From NCBI RefSeq assembly GCF_000429625.1, contig NZ_AUCF01000015.1:100984-164983 (forward strand): DNA of 64,000 bases, given 5' to 3'. Below, in pieces: positions 47,337 to 55,926 of the stretch. This DNA comes from Azospirillum halopraeferens DSM 3675. GTDB taxonomy: Bacteria > Pseudomonadota > Alphaproteobacteria > Azospirillales > Azospirillaceae. Position 1 is the stretch's first letter. The number at the start of each line of letters is the position of its first letter. A program made the position numbers and the translations under genes. The notes beneath the pieces were generated by a model. That model searched no databases and was not told the DNA's origin. It worked only from the letters and a program-made list of their open reading frames with translations.

Positions 47337-50149
47337 TCGAGAATCTGGCGGCGGGCAATCGCCCGGAACGGACCGTCCTGTGCCATCAGGTCGCGATAGG
47401 TGCCGCGCTCGACGATGCGGCCGCGCTCCATCACGCAGATCAGGTCGGCGTGGACCACTGTGCTCAGCCGGTGGGCGATGACGATGCGGGTGGCGTTCAG
47501 CCGGGCCAGACTGTCGGCGACGATCGCCTGTGTCCGGTTGTCGAGAGCGCTGGTCGCCTCGTCCAGCAGCAGGACGCGCGGGCGGCGCACGATGGCGCGT
47601 GCGATCATCAGACGCTGACGCTGACCGCCCGACAGCGTCGCCGCCCCATCGGACAGCAGGGTGTGCATGCCCATCGGCATGGCCCTGATATCATCCTCCA
47701 GCCCGGCCAGCCGCGCCGCCTCCCACGCATCGTCGATACCCAGCGGCGCCGACCCGACAATGTTCTCCAGAATGCTTCCCGGCAGCAGCGTGCCGCGCTG
47801 GAGCACGACGCCGAGATGGCGGCGCACCGATGCGGGATCCACGTCGGTCAGCGACCGGCCGTCATAGGACACGCAGCCGCGTTCGGCCGTCTCGAACCCC
47901 AGCAGCAGACGGAAGAGCGTTGATTTTCCCGAGCCCGACGGCCCGACCAACGCCACGAAGGACCCCGGCGGAGCGCTCACGCTGACGTCCTCCAGCACCG
48001 CCGGGCCGTCGCCATAGCGGAAGGTGACGCCGCTGACCGCTACCGCGCCCTGCAACGCCTCGACCTCCGGCCGGTCGTCGGTGCTCTCCGGCACCGCATC
48101 GAGGATCGGCTTCATCCGCTTGAGAATCGGCACCGCGTCGAGCGACGCGGTCAGCGCCGTCACCACACCGAGTGCAGCACCGAGGAACTGGCCGAAGGCG
48201 GCGTTGAAGGCGACGAAGTCGCCGACGGTGATCGGCGTTTGCGCCGAGGCGATGACCAGGAAGAACACCAGGGTCGACAGCAGCGGGATCAGTGTGCTCA
48301 GCAACGCGAACACCGCCCCGGCCATGCCGGCGCGGAACCCTTCCCGCCGCTGGGCGGCGAACAGGCGCAGCCAACGGGCGAACAGGCGATCCTCCGCCCC
48401 GTTGACCCGAACCGTCGGCAGCGCGTTCACCGTATCGATCAGCGCCGAGGAGGTCTCGGCCGCCCGCTCGGCCAAACGGCGTTCGAAGCGGAGCTGCACC
48501 ATGGCGGTCGCCGACAGCAGCAGGGCGGCCACACCGGACACCCCCAGCGCGGCGACGGCGAGCCGGCTGTCGTAGCTCAGCATCAGAACGAAGCTGACCA
48601 CCGAGAACACGGCCGACAGTACGGTCGACAGCAAGGTGTCGGCAACCACCCGGCGAAGCTGCGTGGGGCCGAGCGCCCGCATCAGCAGGTCACCGGTGTG
48701 GAAGCGGCGGAAGAACCCGGCCGGCAGGCGCAACATGCGATCCCACACCGCAGCCTGAAGCCGGGCGTCGGCGCGGCCCTCGAAGCGGAGCAGCAGCAGG
48801 GCACGGACAAGCGAGAACATGGCGCTGCCCACCGCGACGGCGGCAAGGCCCAGCGCCATATGGATGATGGTGGTCGTTTCGGCAAAGGGAATCGACTCGT
48901 CCACCAGCACGCCGGTGACAACCGGGACCAGCAGACCGAGCAGCACCGCCATCACGGTGAACAGCATCGCCCGGACGATATCCTCGCCCGAGCCGCGGAA
49001 GGCGGTTTCCAGCAGGTCACCGGCCTTCAGCGCGCGGGCCGGCAACGGGCAGTAGAGCGCAACCCCGTTCGGGGCCAGCCGGCGTGCCACGTCGGCGGTC
49101 ACGGCGTGACGGCTGCCGTCGCCATCGACGATCTCGTATCGCCGATGGCCGCGGCGCAGCACGGCGCAGGGCGCACCGTTCTCCTTCCGGGAACCGACGA
49201 AGGAGGGAATGTCGCGCCGCCACCAGGCCGTCGGCAGCGTGATGGCGCGGCAGCGGAAGCCGCTGCCGCGGGCCAGGCGCTGCGTCACGGTCAGGAGATT
49301 GCCCCCGGCCGCGCCGTCCGGCACCGGACGCACGGGAATCCCCAGATGGCCTGCCACCCGGTGCACCGCCGCGGCGGCGGCATCGCCGGGAACGGCCGTC
49401 CCGTCGATGGCCGTCAGGCCGCCGAGGATGCCGGCGGCGGCCCGCAGCGCGCCGTCGACGGCCGCGCCGTCGTGATCGCTGCGCGCCTCGATGGTCTCGC
49501 GCGCCTCCAGTCCGGTCAGGCCGATCTCGGCCGCCAGCCACAGCAGAACCTCGCCGCACACCGCATCCACCGGCCCCCACCCATGACCGGCCACCACCTG
49601 CGCGGTGCTGAGGCCGTGGGCGCAGCGGTCGGCCGCGACCGTATGCCAGATCCGCGACGTCAGCAGGTGGGGATCCGCGTCGCCGTCCACCAGAACCCAG
49701 CCAACCCGGTGGCAAACCACCGTCCGGGCCCGGTCGAAGCGCAGGGTCCCGCCGGGCTCCAGGCACAGCGCGTCGGCCGGAACGTCGGCCGGCGCTCGGG
49801 TGAGGCCGAACGCTGCCAGCACCGTGTCGAGACGGTCGGCATCGCCGGGCGCCAGCGTCTCGCGCGGCTGCACGATCGCGCACGCCACACCGATGGCGAT
49901 CGCGAACAGGCCGATGCCGGTGCCGCGTTGCGGCCAGCCGGGCAAGGCATCGCCGACCCCTGCCGTCACCACATGCAGGCGGGTGCCGGAAGGCTCGCCG
50001 GCCGCATCCAGCCGGACGGCGAACACCGACACCCGCCCTTCGGTCACCAGCAGCAGGCGCGGCACCCCGTCCAGGCGCAACGGGCGGTTGCCCTGAAGGG
50101 TCAGGGGTTCGGCGCCGAGCCGGATCACGTCGCCGGGCATCGCGCTCAC
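47306..50149 (-). CDS. NHLM-type bacteriocin ABC transporter, ATP-binding protein without peptidase
   Basis: This large protein (about 947 residues) matches the second ABC protein of NHLM peptide-export systems (TIGR03797 type). The first 400 residues are a non-catalytic N-terminal region. Six membrane helices (about 410-700) and an ATPase domain follow: Walker A GPSGSGKSTLFRLL, signature TLSGGQRQRLMIARAI, Walker B VLLLDEATSALD and IVIAHRLST. It likely pairs with the C39-containing ABC protein encoded just upstream, whose stop overlaps its GTG start (GTGA). An ATG three codons in (50140) is an alternative start. The 3' end overlaps the convergent AraC gene. Confidence 0.9.
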   Translation of the reverse strand: MSAMPGDVIRLGAEPLTLQGNRPLRLDGVPRLLLVTEGRVSVFAVRLDAAGEPSGTRLHVVTAGVGDALPGWPQRGTGIGLFAIAIGVACAIVQPRETLAPGDADRLDTVLAAFGLTRAPADVPADALCLEPGGTLRFDRARTVVCHRVGWVLVDGDADPHLLTSRIWHTVAADRCAHGLSTAQVVAGHGWGPVDAVCGEVLLWLAAEIGLTGLEARETIEARSDHDGAAVDGALRAAAGILGGLTAIDGTAVPGDAAAAAVHRVAGHLGIPVRPVPDGAAGGNLLTVTQRLARGSGFRCRAITLPTAWWRRDIPSFVGSRKENGAPCAVLRRGHRRYEIVDGDGSRHAVTADVARRLAPNGVALYCPLPARALKAGDLLETAFRGSGEDIVRAMLFTVMAVLLGLLVPVVTGVLVDESIPFAETTTIIHMALGLAAVAVGSAMFSLVRALLLLRFEGRADARLQAAVWDRMLRLPAGFFRRFHTGDLLMRALGPTQLRRVVADTLLSTVLSAVFSVVSFVLMLSYDSRLAVAALGVSGVAALLLSATAMVQLRFERRLAERAAETSSALIDTVNALPTVRVNGAEDRLFARWLRLFAAQRREGFRAGMAGAVFALLSTLIPLLSTLVFFLVIASAQTPITVGDFVAFNAAFGQFLGAALGVVTALTASLDAVPILKRMKPILDAVPESTDDRPEVEALQGAVAVSGVTFRYGDGPAVLEDVSVSAPPGSFVALVGPSGSGKSTLFRLLLGFETAERGCVSYDGRSLTDVDPASVRRHLGVVLQRGTLLPGSILENIVGSAPLGIDDAWEAARLAGLEDDIRAMPMGMHTLLSDGAATLSGGQRQRLMIARAIVRRPRVLLLDEATSALDNRTQAIVADSLARLNATRIVIAHRLSTVVHADLICVMERGRIVERGTYRDLMAQDGPFRAIARRQILDHAPPAVRAG

Positions 50150-52311
50150 CCCGCCACCATCAGCCGGCGGTAGACGCCGTCGCGGGCGACGAGATCGTCG
50201 TGGCGGCCGCGCTCCACCACCCGGCCGCGGTCGAGAACAACGATCTCGTCGGCGTCGCGCACGGTGCTGAGACGGTGCGCGACAACGATGCAGGTGCAGC
50301 CGCGCCGGCGGATCGCCTCGTCGATCCGCTGCTCGGTGAGGGGGTCCAGCGCCGACATCGCTTCGTCCAGGATCAGGATCGACGGGTTGCGGGCGAGTGC
50401 GCGGGCAATGGCAAGGCGCTGGGCCTGTCCGCCGCTGAAGTTGACTCCTCCTTCGTCAATCGGTGCCGACAGACCGCGCGGCCGCGACGCCACCACCTCC
50501 ATCACGTCCGCGTCGGCCAGCGCATCAGCCAGCGCCCGGTCGGAAACGGTGGGATCCCACATGGACAGGCTCTCGCGCACGCTGCCCGACAGAACGTGAA
50601 CCTCCTGCCCGACCACGCCGATCGAGGCGACGAGGGTCGGGCGCGGCAGCATCTCCATCGGCACGCCGTCGAAGCGGATGACGCCGCTCCGGGGCGGGTG
50701 CAGACCGGCAATCAGCTTGGCGATGGTGGATTTGCCGCTGCCCGAACCGCCGACCAGGGCGATGCGGGCGCCGGGGGCGACCTCCAGGTCGAAGCCCTCG
50801 ATCAGCGGCGGGGCATAGCGCTGGTAGGCGAAGCTGACACCGTCCAGCGTGACCCGACCCTCCAGACGGCGGGGCGCCGGGTCGCTCACCGGCTCGGCAA
50901 AGGGACGGTCCTGCGGGTGGCGCATGACGTCGTCGACGCGGGCGAGGTCGGCCCTGGCCTCCACCAGCACGCCGAACACGGCCACCAGGGACGCCAGCGG
51001 CCCCATGAAGCTCTGCACCAGCATCTGAAAGGCGACCAGCGTGCCGATGGTCATGTCTCCCTGGACCACCCGCATCCCTCCCAGCCCCAGGATGGCCGCG
51101 GTGGTCAGGCCGCCGATCAGCGGCGCCATCGCGGATGTCGCGATGCCGTAGCCGCCGAGCTGGCGCTGGTTGGTGTTGTGGATTGCCTGGAGGCCCGACC
51201 AGCGTGCGAAGTAATCGTCGTCGGTGGCGGTAGCCTTCAGCGTCTCGATGGCAAGGATGCCGGTGACGGTGGCGCTTTCGAAGCGGCCGAGGTCCCGGGC
51301 CAGGCGGCGCCCGGCATCCTCGCGGCGGCGGGCCAGCAGCTTCCACACCACAAGGTTGCCGGTGCCGAGCACCATGCAGGCCAGCGCCATCGCGGCGTCG
51401 AGCGACAGCATGACCATGGCGTAGAAGACGGCGGTGATCGCGTTGACCGCGCCGGTGCCCAATTGGGTGGCGGCGACCCCGGCCAGCCGGTCGTTGGCGG
51501 CCACCCGATTGGCAACGTCACCGGTGTGGCGACGCGCGAAGAACTCCACCGGCAGGCGCAGCAGATGCCAGAGGAAGCGTGTCGATTCGCTGATGGCAAG
51601 CGCCGTCTGAGCCCGCAGGAGCACCAGGTGCTGCAACCAGCTCAGCGCGCCGTAGACCACCGCTGTGCCGATCATGAAGACGATCAGCGGGCGCAACCAA
51701 TCGGTCTTCTCATGAATCAGCACGTCGTCGACGAAGATCTTGGTGAAGGCGGGAATCAGCAGACCCGGTACGATCAGGACGAGGCTGATCAGAACCGACA
51801 GCGTCACCGCCGACCCGGCCTGCCGCACCAATGGCAGGAACCGACGCAACGGGCCGGCGGGCCGGGCGTCCCGTTGAAACTCCGGGCCGGGTGTGATGAT
51901 CAGGGCGATGCCGGTGAAGCCCGCATCGAACTCCTCCTTCGTCACCCTCCGCGGCCCGGTGGCCGGGTCATTGAGATGGACCCAGCCCCCCTCGGTACCG
52001 TCGACGACCAGAAAATGGTTGAGGTTCCAGTGGGCGATGAATGGCATGGCCAGTTCCAGCGCCGCCGCCGGCTCCAGCCTCATCCCCCTGGCCTCGCAAC
52101 CGTACCGACGGGCGGCGCGCAGGATGTCGCTGGCCTTGCTGCCGTCGCGTGACACGCCGCATTCGACGCGCAGTTCTTCCAGCGGCGGATGGCGGCCGTG
52201 GTGGTGCAGCACGATGCCGAGTGAGGCGGCACCGCATTCCACCCCGTCCATCTGCAACAGCGTCGGCGTCCGCACCCTGCGGCCGCGGCGGCGCCCGAAC
52301 CGGCGGACCAT
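50146..52311 (-). CDS. NHLM-type ABC transporter with C39 leader peptidase
   Basis: The 721-residue protein processes and exports leader-bearing peptides. The N-terminal C39 cysteine peptidase (about 12-145) has LLQMDGVECGAASLGIVL with catalytic Cys and the His region FIAHWNLNHFLVVDG. The membrane domain and an ATPase domain follow, with GGSGSGKSTIAKLI, NFSGGQAQRLAIARAL and ILILDEAMSALD. C39 enzymes cleave after a double Gly, matching the ITGGG site of the precursor at 54216. It lies 1 bp after the adaptor gene, so adaptor and both ABC proteins are one operon. Confidence 0.94.
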   Translation of the reverse strand: MVRRFGRRRGRRVRTPTLLQMDGVECGAASLGIVLHHHGRHPPLEELRVECGVSRDGSKASDILRAARRYGCEARGMRLEPAAALELAMPFIAHWNLNHFLVVDGTEGGWVHLNDPATGPRRVTKEEFDAGFTGIALIITPGPEFQRDARPAGPLRRFLPLVRQAGSAVTLSVLISLVLIVPGLLIPAFTKIFVDDVLIHEKTDWLRPLIVFMIGTAVVYGALSWLQHLVLLRAQTALAISESTRFLWHLLRLPVEFFARRHTGDVANRVAANDRLAGVAATQLGTGAVNAITAVFYAMVMLSLDAAMALACMVLGTGNLVVWKLLARRREDAGRRLARDLGRFESATVTGILAIETLKATATDDDYFARWSGLQAIHNTNQRQLGGYGIATSAMAPLIGGLTTAAILGLGGMRVVQGDMTIGTLVAFQMLVQSFMGPLASLVAVFGVLVEARADLARVDDVMRHPQDRPFAEPVSDPAPRRLEGRVTLDGVSFAYQRYAPPLIEGFDLEVAPGARIALVGGSGSGKSTIAKLIAGLHPPRSGVIRFDGVPMEMLPRPTLVASIGVVGQEVHVLSGSVRESLSMWDPTVSDRALADALADADVMEVVASRPRGLSAPIDEGGVNFSGGQAQRLAIARALARNPSILILDEAMSALDPLTEQRIDEAIRRRGCTCIVVAHRLSTVRDADEIVVLDRGRVVERGRHDDLVARDGVYRRLMVAG

Positions 52312-52312
52312 C

Positions 52313-53560
52313 TCAGGCCCCGATCAGCGAGCGCAGGAACGGCAACACCAGCGTGGCGGGCGCCTGCTCGCGCACCGACACGGTGAGTCGGGCGAGCGTC
52401 CCCGGCTCGATGCGGAAATCCGGCCCATCGCCTCCCGCCCAGCGCAGCCCGGACACGCTGTCCGCCCTGGTTTCCAGATCGGCGCGCACGATGATCGGCG
52501 GTCCATCCTTCATGAAAAGGCGCACCAGTTCGTCGTTGTGCAGCATGGAGGCCAACGCCTCGCGCGACGCCGGCAGGTCCGACACGGTGCGCACGCGGCC
52601 CGGAATCGCCCCGTAATCCTCCTTCTTGGCCACACCGGGCTCGACCTGGACCGCCATCCCCGGACGGACCTGCTTGGCCTTCAGCGGCGGCAGGAAAACC
52701 AGGGCGTCCAACTGCCGGGCCTCCTGCACGATGCGCAGCACCGGCGCGCCGGCGGCTATGAAGTCGCCGAGCGAGGCGGACAGTTCGGTGACGATGCCGT
52801 CCACCGGCGCCTCGACGGTGGAGTTGGTGCGCAGTTCCAGTTCCACGGTCCGGAGCCTGTCCTGCTGGCGTTTGATGTCGTTCTCATGATCGAGCAGCTT
52901 GAGCCGCCACTCGGCCTGCCGCGACAACTCCTCGGCGGTCAGCGACAGCGTCTTCTGCTCCAGCCCGTCGATGCGCTCGGCCAGGTCGTTCAACTCCCGC
53001 TCGACGTCCAGCACGCGGGCACGGGTGGTGAGACCGCGTCCCAGCAGGCTGCGCTGGTCGGCTGCCAGGGCGCTCATTGCCCGGAAGCGGCTCTGCGCCC
53101 GCCCGAGCTGTTCCGCCAGAGCCTGCTGCTGCGCGTCGAGGATGGCGGCGCGGCGCTCACGCTGCTCGCGATCCTCGGCAACGAGATCGGCATGACGCGC
53201 CTGCATCCGTTCCAGCGTTGCCGCTTCGGAATCGCGGTTGCGGATGGTGAGGGTCTGATCAAGGATCGCCACCGTTTGGCCCGCGACCACCCGCTCGCCG
53301 GGCTTGACCCGGAATTCCATCAGCGAGCCCGGCCCCCTGGCCGGGGCGGAGAACACCTCGCCGCGCGCGCTCAGCAGGATGCCTTCCCCGGCGACGCGCG
53401 TCGGCAGACGTCCCAGCAGCGACCACGCCACCGCGGCACCGACCAGCAGCGCCAGGGCGGCGAAGGCGATCCAGTAGCCGGGCGACGCCGCGACGAACAC
53501 GGTGTCGAGCCGTTCCGGGCCGGACAGGCGATCAAGCGCGCTTTTGCGGAACAGGGACAT
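52313..53560 (-). CDS. NHLM-type secretion adaptor (HlyD-like membrane fusion protein)
   Basis: The 415-residue product is a periplasmic adaptor (TIGR03794 type). It has an N-terminal membrane helix (AFAALALLVGAAVAWSLL), a first lipoyl half (EFRVKPGERVVAGQTVAILD), a long coiled-coil hairpin (about 110-245) and a second lipoyl half (VEAPVDGIVTELSASLGDFI). A beta-barrel region carries PGMAVQVEPGVAKKEDYGAI. It should link the two ABC proteins to an outer-membrane channel, which is not encoded here. Ten bp separate it from a 26-codon ORF upstream. Confidence 0.92.
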   Translation of the reverse strand: MSLFRKSALDRLSGPERLDTVFVAASPGYWIAFAALALLVGAAVAWSLLGRLPTRVAGEGILLSARGEVFSAPARGPGSLMEFRVKPGERVVAGQTVAILDQTLTIRNRDSEAATLERMQARHADLVAEDREQRERRAAILDAQQQALAEQLGRAQSRFRAMSALAADQRSLLGRGLTTRARVLDVERELNDLAERIDGLEQKTLSLTAEELSRQAEWRLKLLDHENDIKRQQDRLRTVELELRTNSTVEAPVDGIVTELSASLGDFIAAGAPVLRIVQEARQLDALVFLPPLKAKQVRPGMAVQVEPGVAKKEDYGAIPGRVRTVSDLPASREALASMLHNDELVRLFMKDGPPIIVRADLETRADSVSGLRWAGGDGPDFRIEPGTLARLTVSVREQAPATLVLPFLRSLIGA

Positions 53561-53569
53561 GGCAGCGGG

Positions 53570-53650
53570 TCAATCGATAGCGGCGCCGCGCGGCCCGGCG
53601 GCGTTTTCGCGAACGGTCGCGGCGAAAGGCTTCGGTTCGGACGTGCTCAT
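53570..53650 (-). CDS. 26-residue ORF coupled to the Nif11-like gene (candidate peptide)
   Basis: A 26-codon frame begins with ATG at 53650, overlapping the stop of the upstream Nif11-like gene by ATGA, and ends 9 bp before the adaptor gene. The product starts MSTSEPKPFAATVREN and is polar, without a membrane segment. Its tight fit between two cassette genes argues that it is translated, but there is no family match and it may only serve to couple translation. Confidence 0.4.
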   Translation of the reverse strand: MSTSEPKPFAATVRENAAGPRGAAID

Positions 53651-53970
53651 GCCCCTCCCTCTCCCGTGTCGTTGCCGGGCGGACCCATGCAGCGCTGCAA
53701 ATGAGTGAAGAGTGCGTCGAGATCGGGGTGTCTGAGGATCGGACCCGCCTTCGGCAGCGCAAGGCGCAGCCCGGCACCGAAGGTGAGGACGCAATGACCG
53801 GTACCGGTCGCGGTGCGGCAGGCGTCGATGTCCGCCGCGGTGACGTCGTAGCCGTCCTCCCGCAGACGGGCCGCCAGGGCACCCACCGACGGGAGGTCAC
53901 GGTAGCGATCGAGCAGAAGCGGATCGGCCTCCACCGCATCGGCAAGGCGTTCGAGGCCGGCCGTGCTCAT
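53647..53970 (-). CDS. Nif11-domain-like protein without a double-glycine site
   Basis: The 107-residue product has an N-terminal Nif11-like leader domain (about 1-50) that lines up without gaps with the precursor at 54216: the RY pair at 22-23, SV at 28-29, LAA near 32-34 and DGYD at 39-42. There is no GG cleavage site after it. The remainder has three Cys (51, 60, 94) and a weakly hydrophobic stretch (CVLTFGAGLRLALPKAG), ending GEGGA. It could be a diverged precursor, an immunity protein or an adaptor that uses the leader fold. Confidence 0.7.
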   Translation of the reverse strand: MSTAGLERLADAVEADPLLLDRYRDLPSVGALAARLREDGYDVTAADIDACRTATGTGHCVLTFGAGLRLALPKAGPILRHPDLDALFTHLQRCMGPPGNDTGEGGA

Positions 53971-54101
53971 GGTCGGCCCCGGCTCGCGCCGGCCATCGTG
54001 CTCCGGTTCATGATGCAACCCTCGCGCCGGTTCACCGTCGAACGGTTCGCGACCTGCCCGGCGGGCGGCAGCGATCGCGTCGTCGGGTCAGCGGTGGCTC
54101 A

Positions 54102-54219
54102 TACGGTCGGCAAGTGATCACGTCCATCAATTGCCGACCGTAAAACCCGGCAGATCAATGCCCGGGCATTGATCAAGAGGGTGATACCGGCGGCGTCCTT
54201 CAGGTGCCGCCGGTATCAC
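54102..54219. repeat. composite palindromic element, copy 1 (three hairpins)
   Basis: Three inverted repeats follow each other: tacggtcggcaa/ttgccgaccgta (54102-54142), gatcaatgccc/gggcattgatc (54153-54174) and gtgataccggcggc/gccgccggtatcac (54181-54219). The last stem includes the stop codon of the Nif11 precursor gene and can act as its 3' hairpin. The second and third stems recur at 54687-54752. Confidence 0.75.
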
Positions 54220-54578
54220 TGGGGATAAAGGCGCGAGGCGAAATCGCGCAACGCGTCGGTAACCGGATTCTCCTGGCCGGTTGCCAGGCTGTGGATGCTG
54301 TTGGCGGCGATCACGCCGCCGATCACCAGCCCGCCGACCAGCGTGATCCCCGCCAGCCCGAAGACGAACCCCCCGCCGGTGATGCCGTCGAGTTCCTCAT
54401 CGGTCATCTCGGTGCTACGGCGCCGGGCCGCCTCGATTTCGGCGTCGGCGATGTCGTAGCCGTCGCGGCGCAGCAGGGCCGCCAACTCGGCGACGCTGCC
54501 CGCCGCGACGTAGCGTTCGGCCAGCCCCGGATCGTTCAGCATCGCGGTGGTGAACCGCTGGAGTTCCGCTTGGCTCAT
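54216..54578 (-). CDS. Nif11-leader peptide precursor with glycine-rich core
   Basis: This 120-residue precursor has a Nif11-type leader (about 1-66: SQAELQRFTTAMLND, LAALLRRDGYDIADAEIEAA), an acidic leader end (TDEELDGITGG) and a GG site at residues 68-69. Cleavage there would release a core of about 51 residues. Its first half is hydrophobic and glycine-spaced (GLAGITLVGGLVIGGVIAAN), like membrane-active bacteriocins. The core has no Cys, and no modification enzyme is encoded nearby. The exporter with a C39 peptidase lies downstream on the same strand. The start follows a usable site in aagcggaact-type purine context. Confidence 0.85.
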   Translation of the reverse strand: MSQAELQRFTTAMLNDPGLAERYVAAGSVAELAALLRRDGYDIADAEIEAARRRSTEMTDEELDGITGGGFVFGLAGITLVGGLVIGGVIAANSIHSLATGQENPVTDALRDFASRLYPQ

Positions 54579-54686
54579 GGTCCTGCCGTCATGATTTCGG
54601 TTGATGTCACCGACAACCCTACCAGCGGGGCCTTCCGGCAACCCGCCGCGTTGTCCCAGAAATTTGCCCGGCCGTCTCATACGGCA

Positions 54687-54752
54687 GATCAATGCCAAGG
54701 CATTGATCGAGAGAGTGATACCAACGGCACCTGAAGGGTGCCGTTGGTATCA
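54687..54752. repeat. composite palindromic element, copy 2
   Basis: Two hairpins, gatcaatgcc/ggcattgatc (54687-54708) and tgataccaacggcac/gtgccgttggtatca (54716-54752), repeat the second and third stems of the element at 54102-54219. The upper-stem bases differ but stay paired. It lies in the 256-bp gap between the divergent precursor and AraC genes, ahead of both. The preceding tcatacgg recurs at 54099 and 6522. Confidence 0.75.
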
Positions 54753-54834
54753 AACGGTCACCAGGCCGCACAGTGCCGGCTTGACAGGACCGCCGCGGCA
54801 GGTGCTCCTGACCTTCAGAGAGTTGGGCGGGCGT

Positions 54835-55875
54835 ATGGACATGGCCGACACCGCGGGGGGAGCGCACTCCGTTCTTCGCTTCGACAGCACGGAGATGGCG
54901 CCGGAGGAAGGGTTCCGGCTCTGGCGGGACCAGTTCTCGCCGATCTTCGACGTCAGCATCCCCGACGGCGGCGCGGTCGGCAGCTTCTGCGGCGCTCTGG
55001 AAACCTATCATCTGGGCAGTGTGCTGCTCGGCCGCTGCACCTCGGTGACCCAGACCTTCCGGCGCGACCGCCGGGTCCTGGCCCGCAGCGGCCTCGACCA
55101 CTATCTGGTCCAGCTTCAGAATCGGGGAGGCTCGCGCGGGACCATGGGCGCACGGGAGGTAGCCGTCGGGACCGGCGACGTCTGCATCCTTGATCTGGCC
55201 CAATCGGTTCACACGGTCGACCACGACGTTGACTGCATGACCCTCTGCCTGCCGCGCGACATGCTGGCACCGCTGGTGACGGAACCCGACGGGCTGCACG
55301 GCCTGGTGCTGTCCGGCGGCAGCCCGGTCGGCGCCATGCTGGCCGGCCACATCCGCTCGCTCTTCCGGGTGGTGGACAGCCTGTCAGCGCGCGAGGCGCG
55401 GACGGTGGCGCGCGGCACGGCCGCTTTCATCGCCGGCTGCCTGGGGCCGACGGTCGACGCGCTGGACCTTGTGCGGCCGGAAGTCCAAGCGTCGCGTATG
55501 AGCGCCATCAAACGCTACATCGACGCCCATCTCGGCAATCCGCGGTTCGGCGCCGCCGACATCATGCAGGCGTTCGGCGTGTCGCGCCCGACGCTCTACC
55601 GGATGTTCGAGCCGATGGGCGGAGTCGCCGCCTACATCCTGCAACGCCGGCTCTCCCACGGTCTGGCCGATCTGATGTCATCGCAGCATCACCGCGTCGC
55701 CGACATCGCCCATCGCCGGGGCTTCAGCTCCGAAGCCGCCTTCAGCCGCGCCTTCCGCAACACGTTCGGGATGGCACCCCGCGATGCCCGGACCAGCGGG
55801 CAACGGGTCAACACCCCGGCCACCGGCATCGCCGATACATTCAAACGCTGGTTCCACGAACTGGCCGTTCCGTGA
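54835..55875 (+). CDS. AraC-family regulator flanking the NHLM cassette (right)
   Basis: The 346-residue product parallels the regulator at 46248 along its length: ETYHLGSVLLGRC, LDHYLVQLQNRGG, GTGDVCILDLAQS and CLPRDMLAPLV in the N-terminal half. The C-terminal HTH (about 235-330) has AADIMQAFGVSRPTLYRMF and IAHRRGFSSEAAFSRAF. It is divergent from the Nif11 precursor gene across a shared 256-bp region with palindrome copy 2. Starts at 54835 or 54841 are equally plausible. A role in switching the cassette is inferred from position. Confidence 0.85.
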   Translation: MDMADTAGGAHSVLRFDSTEMAPEEGFRLWRDQFSPIFDVSIPDGGAVGSFCGALETYHLGSVLLGRCTSVTQTFRRDRRVLARSGLDHYLVQLQNRGGSRGTMGAREVAVGTGDVCILDLAQSVHTVDHDVDCMTLCLPRDMLAPLVTEPDGLHGLVLSGGSPVGAMLAGHIRSLFRVVDSLSAREARTVARGTAAFIAGCLGPTVDALDLVRPEVQASRMSAIKRYIDAHLGNPRFGAADIMQAFGVSRPTLYRMFEPMGGVAAYILQRRLSHGLADLMSSQHHRVADIAHRRGFSSEAAFSRAFRNTFGMAPRDARTSGQRVNTPATGIADTFKRWFHELAVP

Positions 55876-55926
55876 AGACGCCGGTCGTGCTTCACGGGGT
55901 CCGGTCCGCCGCAAGCGCCACGGCGT

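Noticed and set aside
48239..52152. Two plus-strand frames of 644 and 650 codons opposite the NHLM ABC genes
   Set aside because: Both lie antisense to well-supported ABC transporter genes and show composition typical of shadow frames in GC-rich DNA, with no domain pattern.
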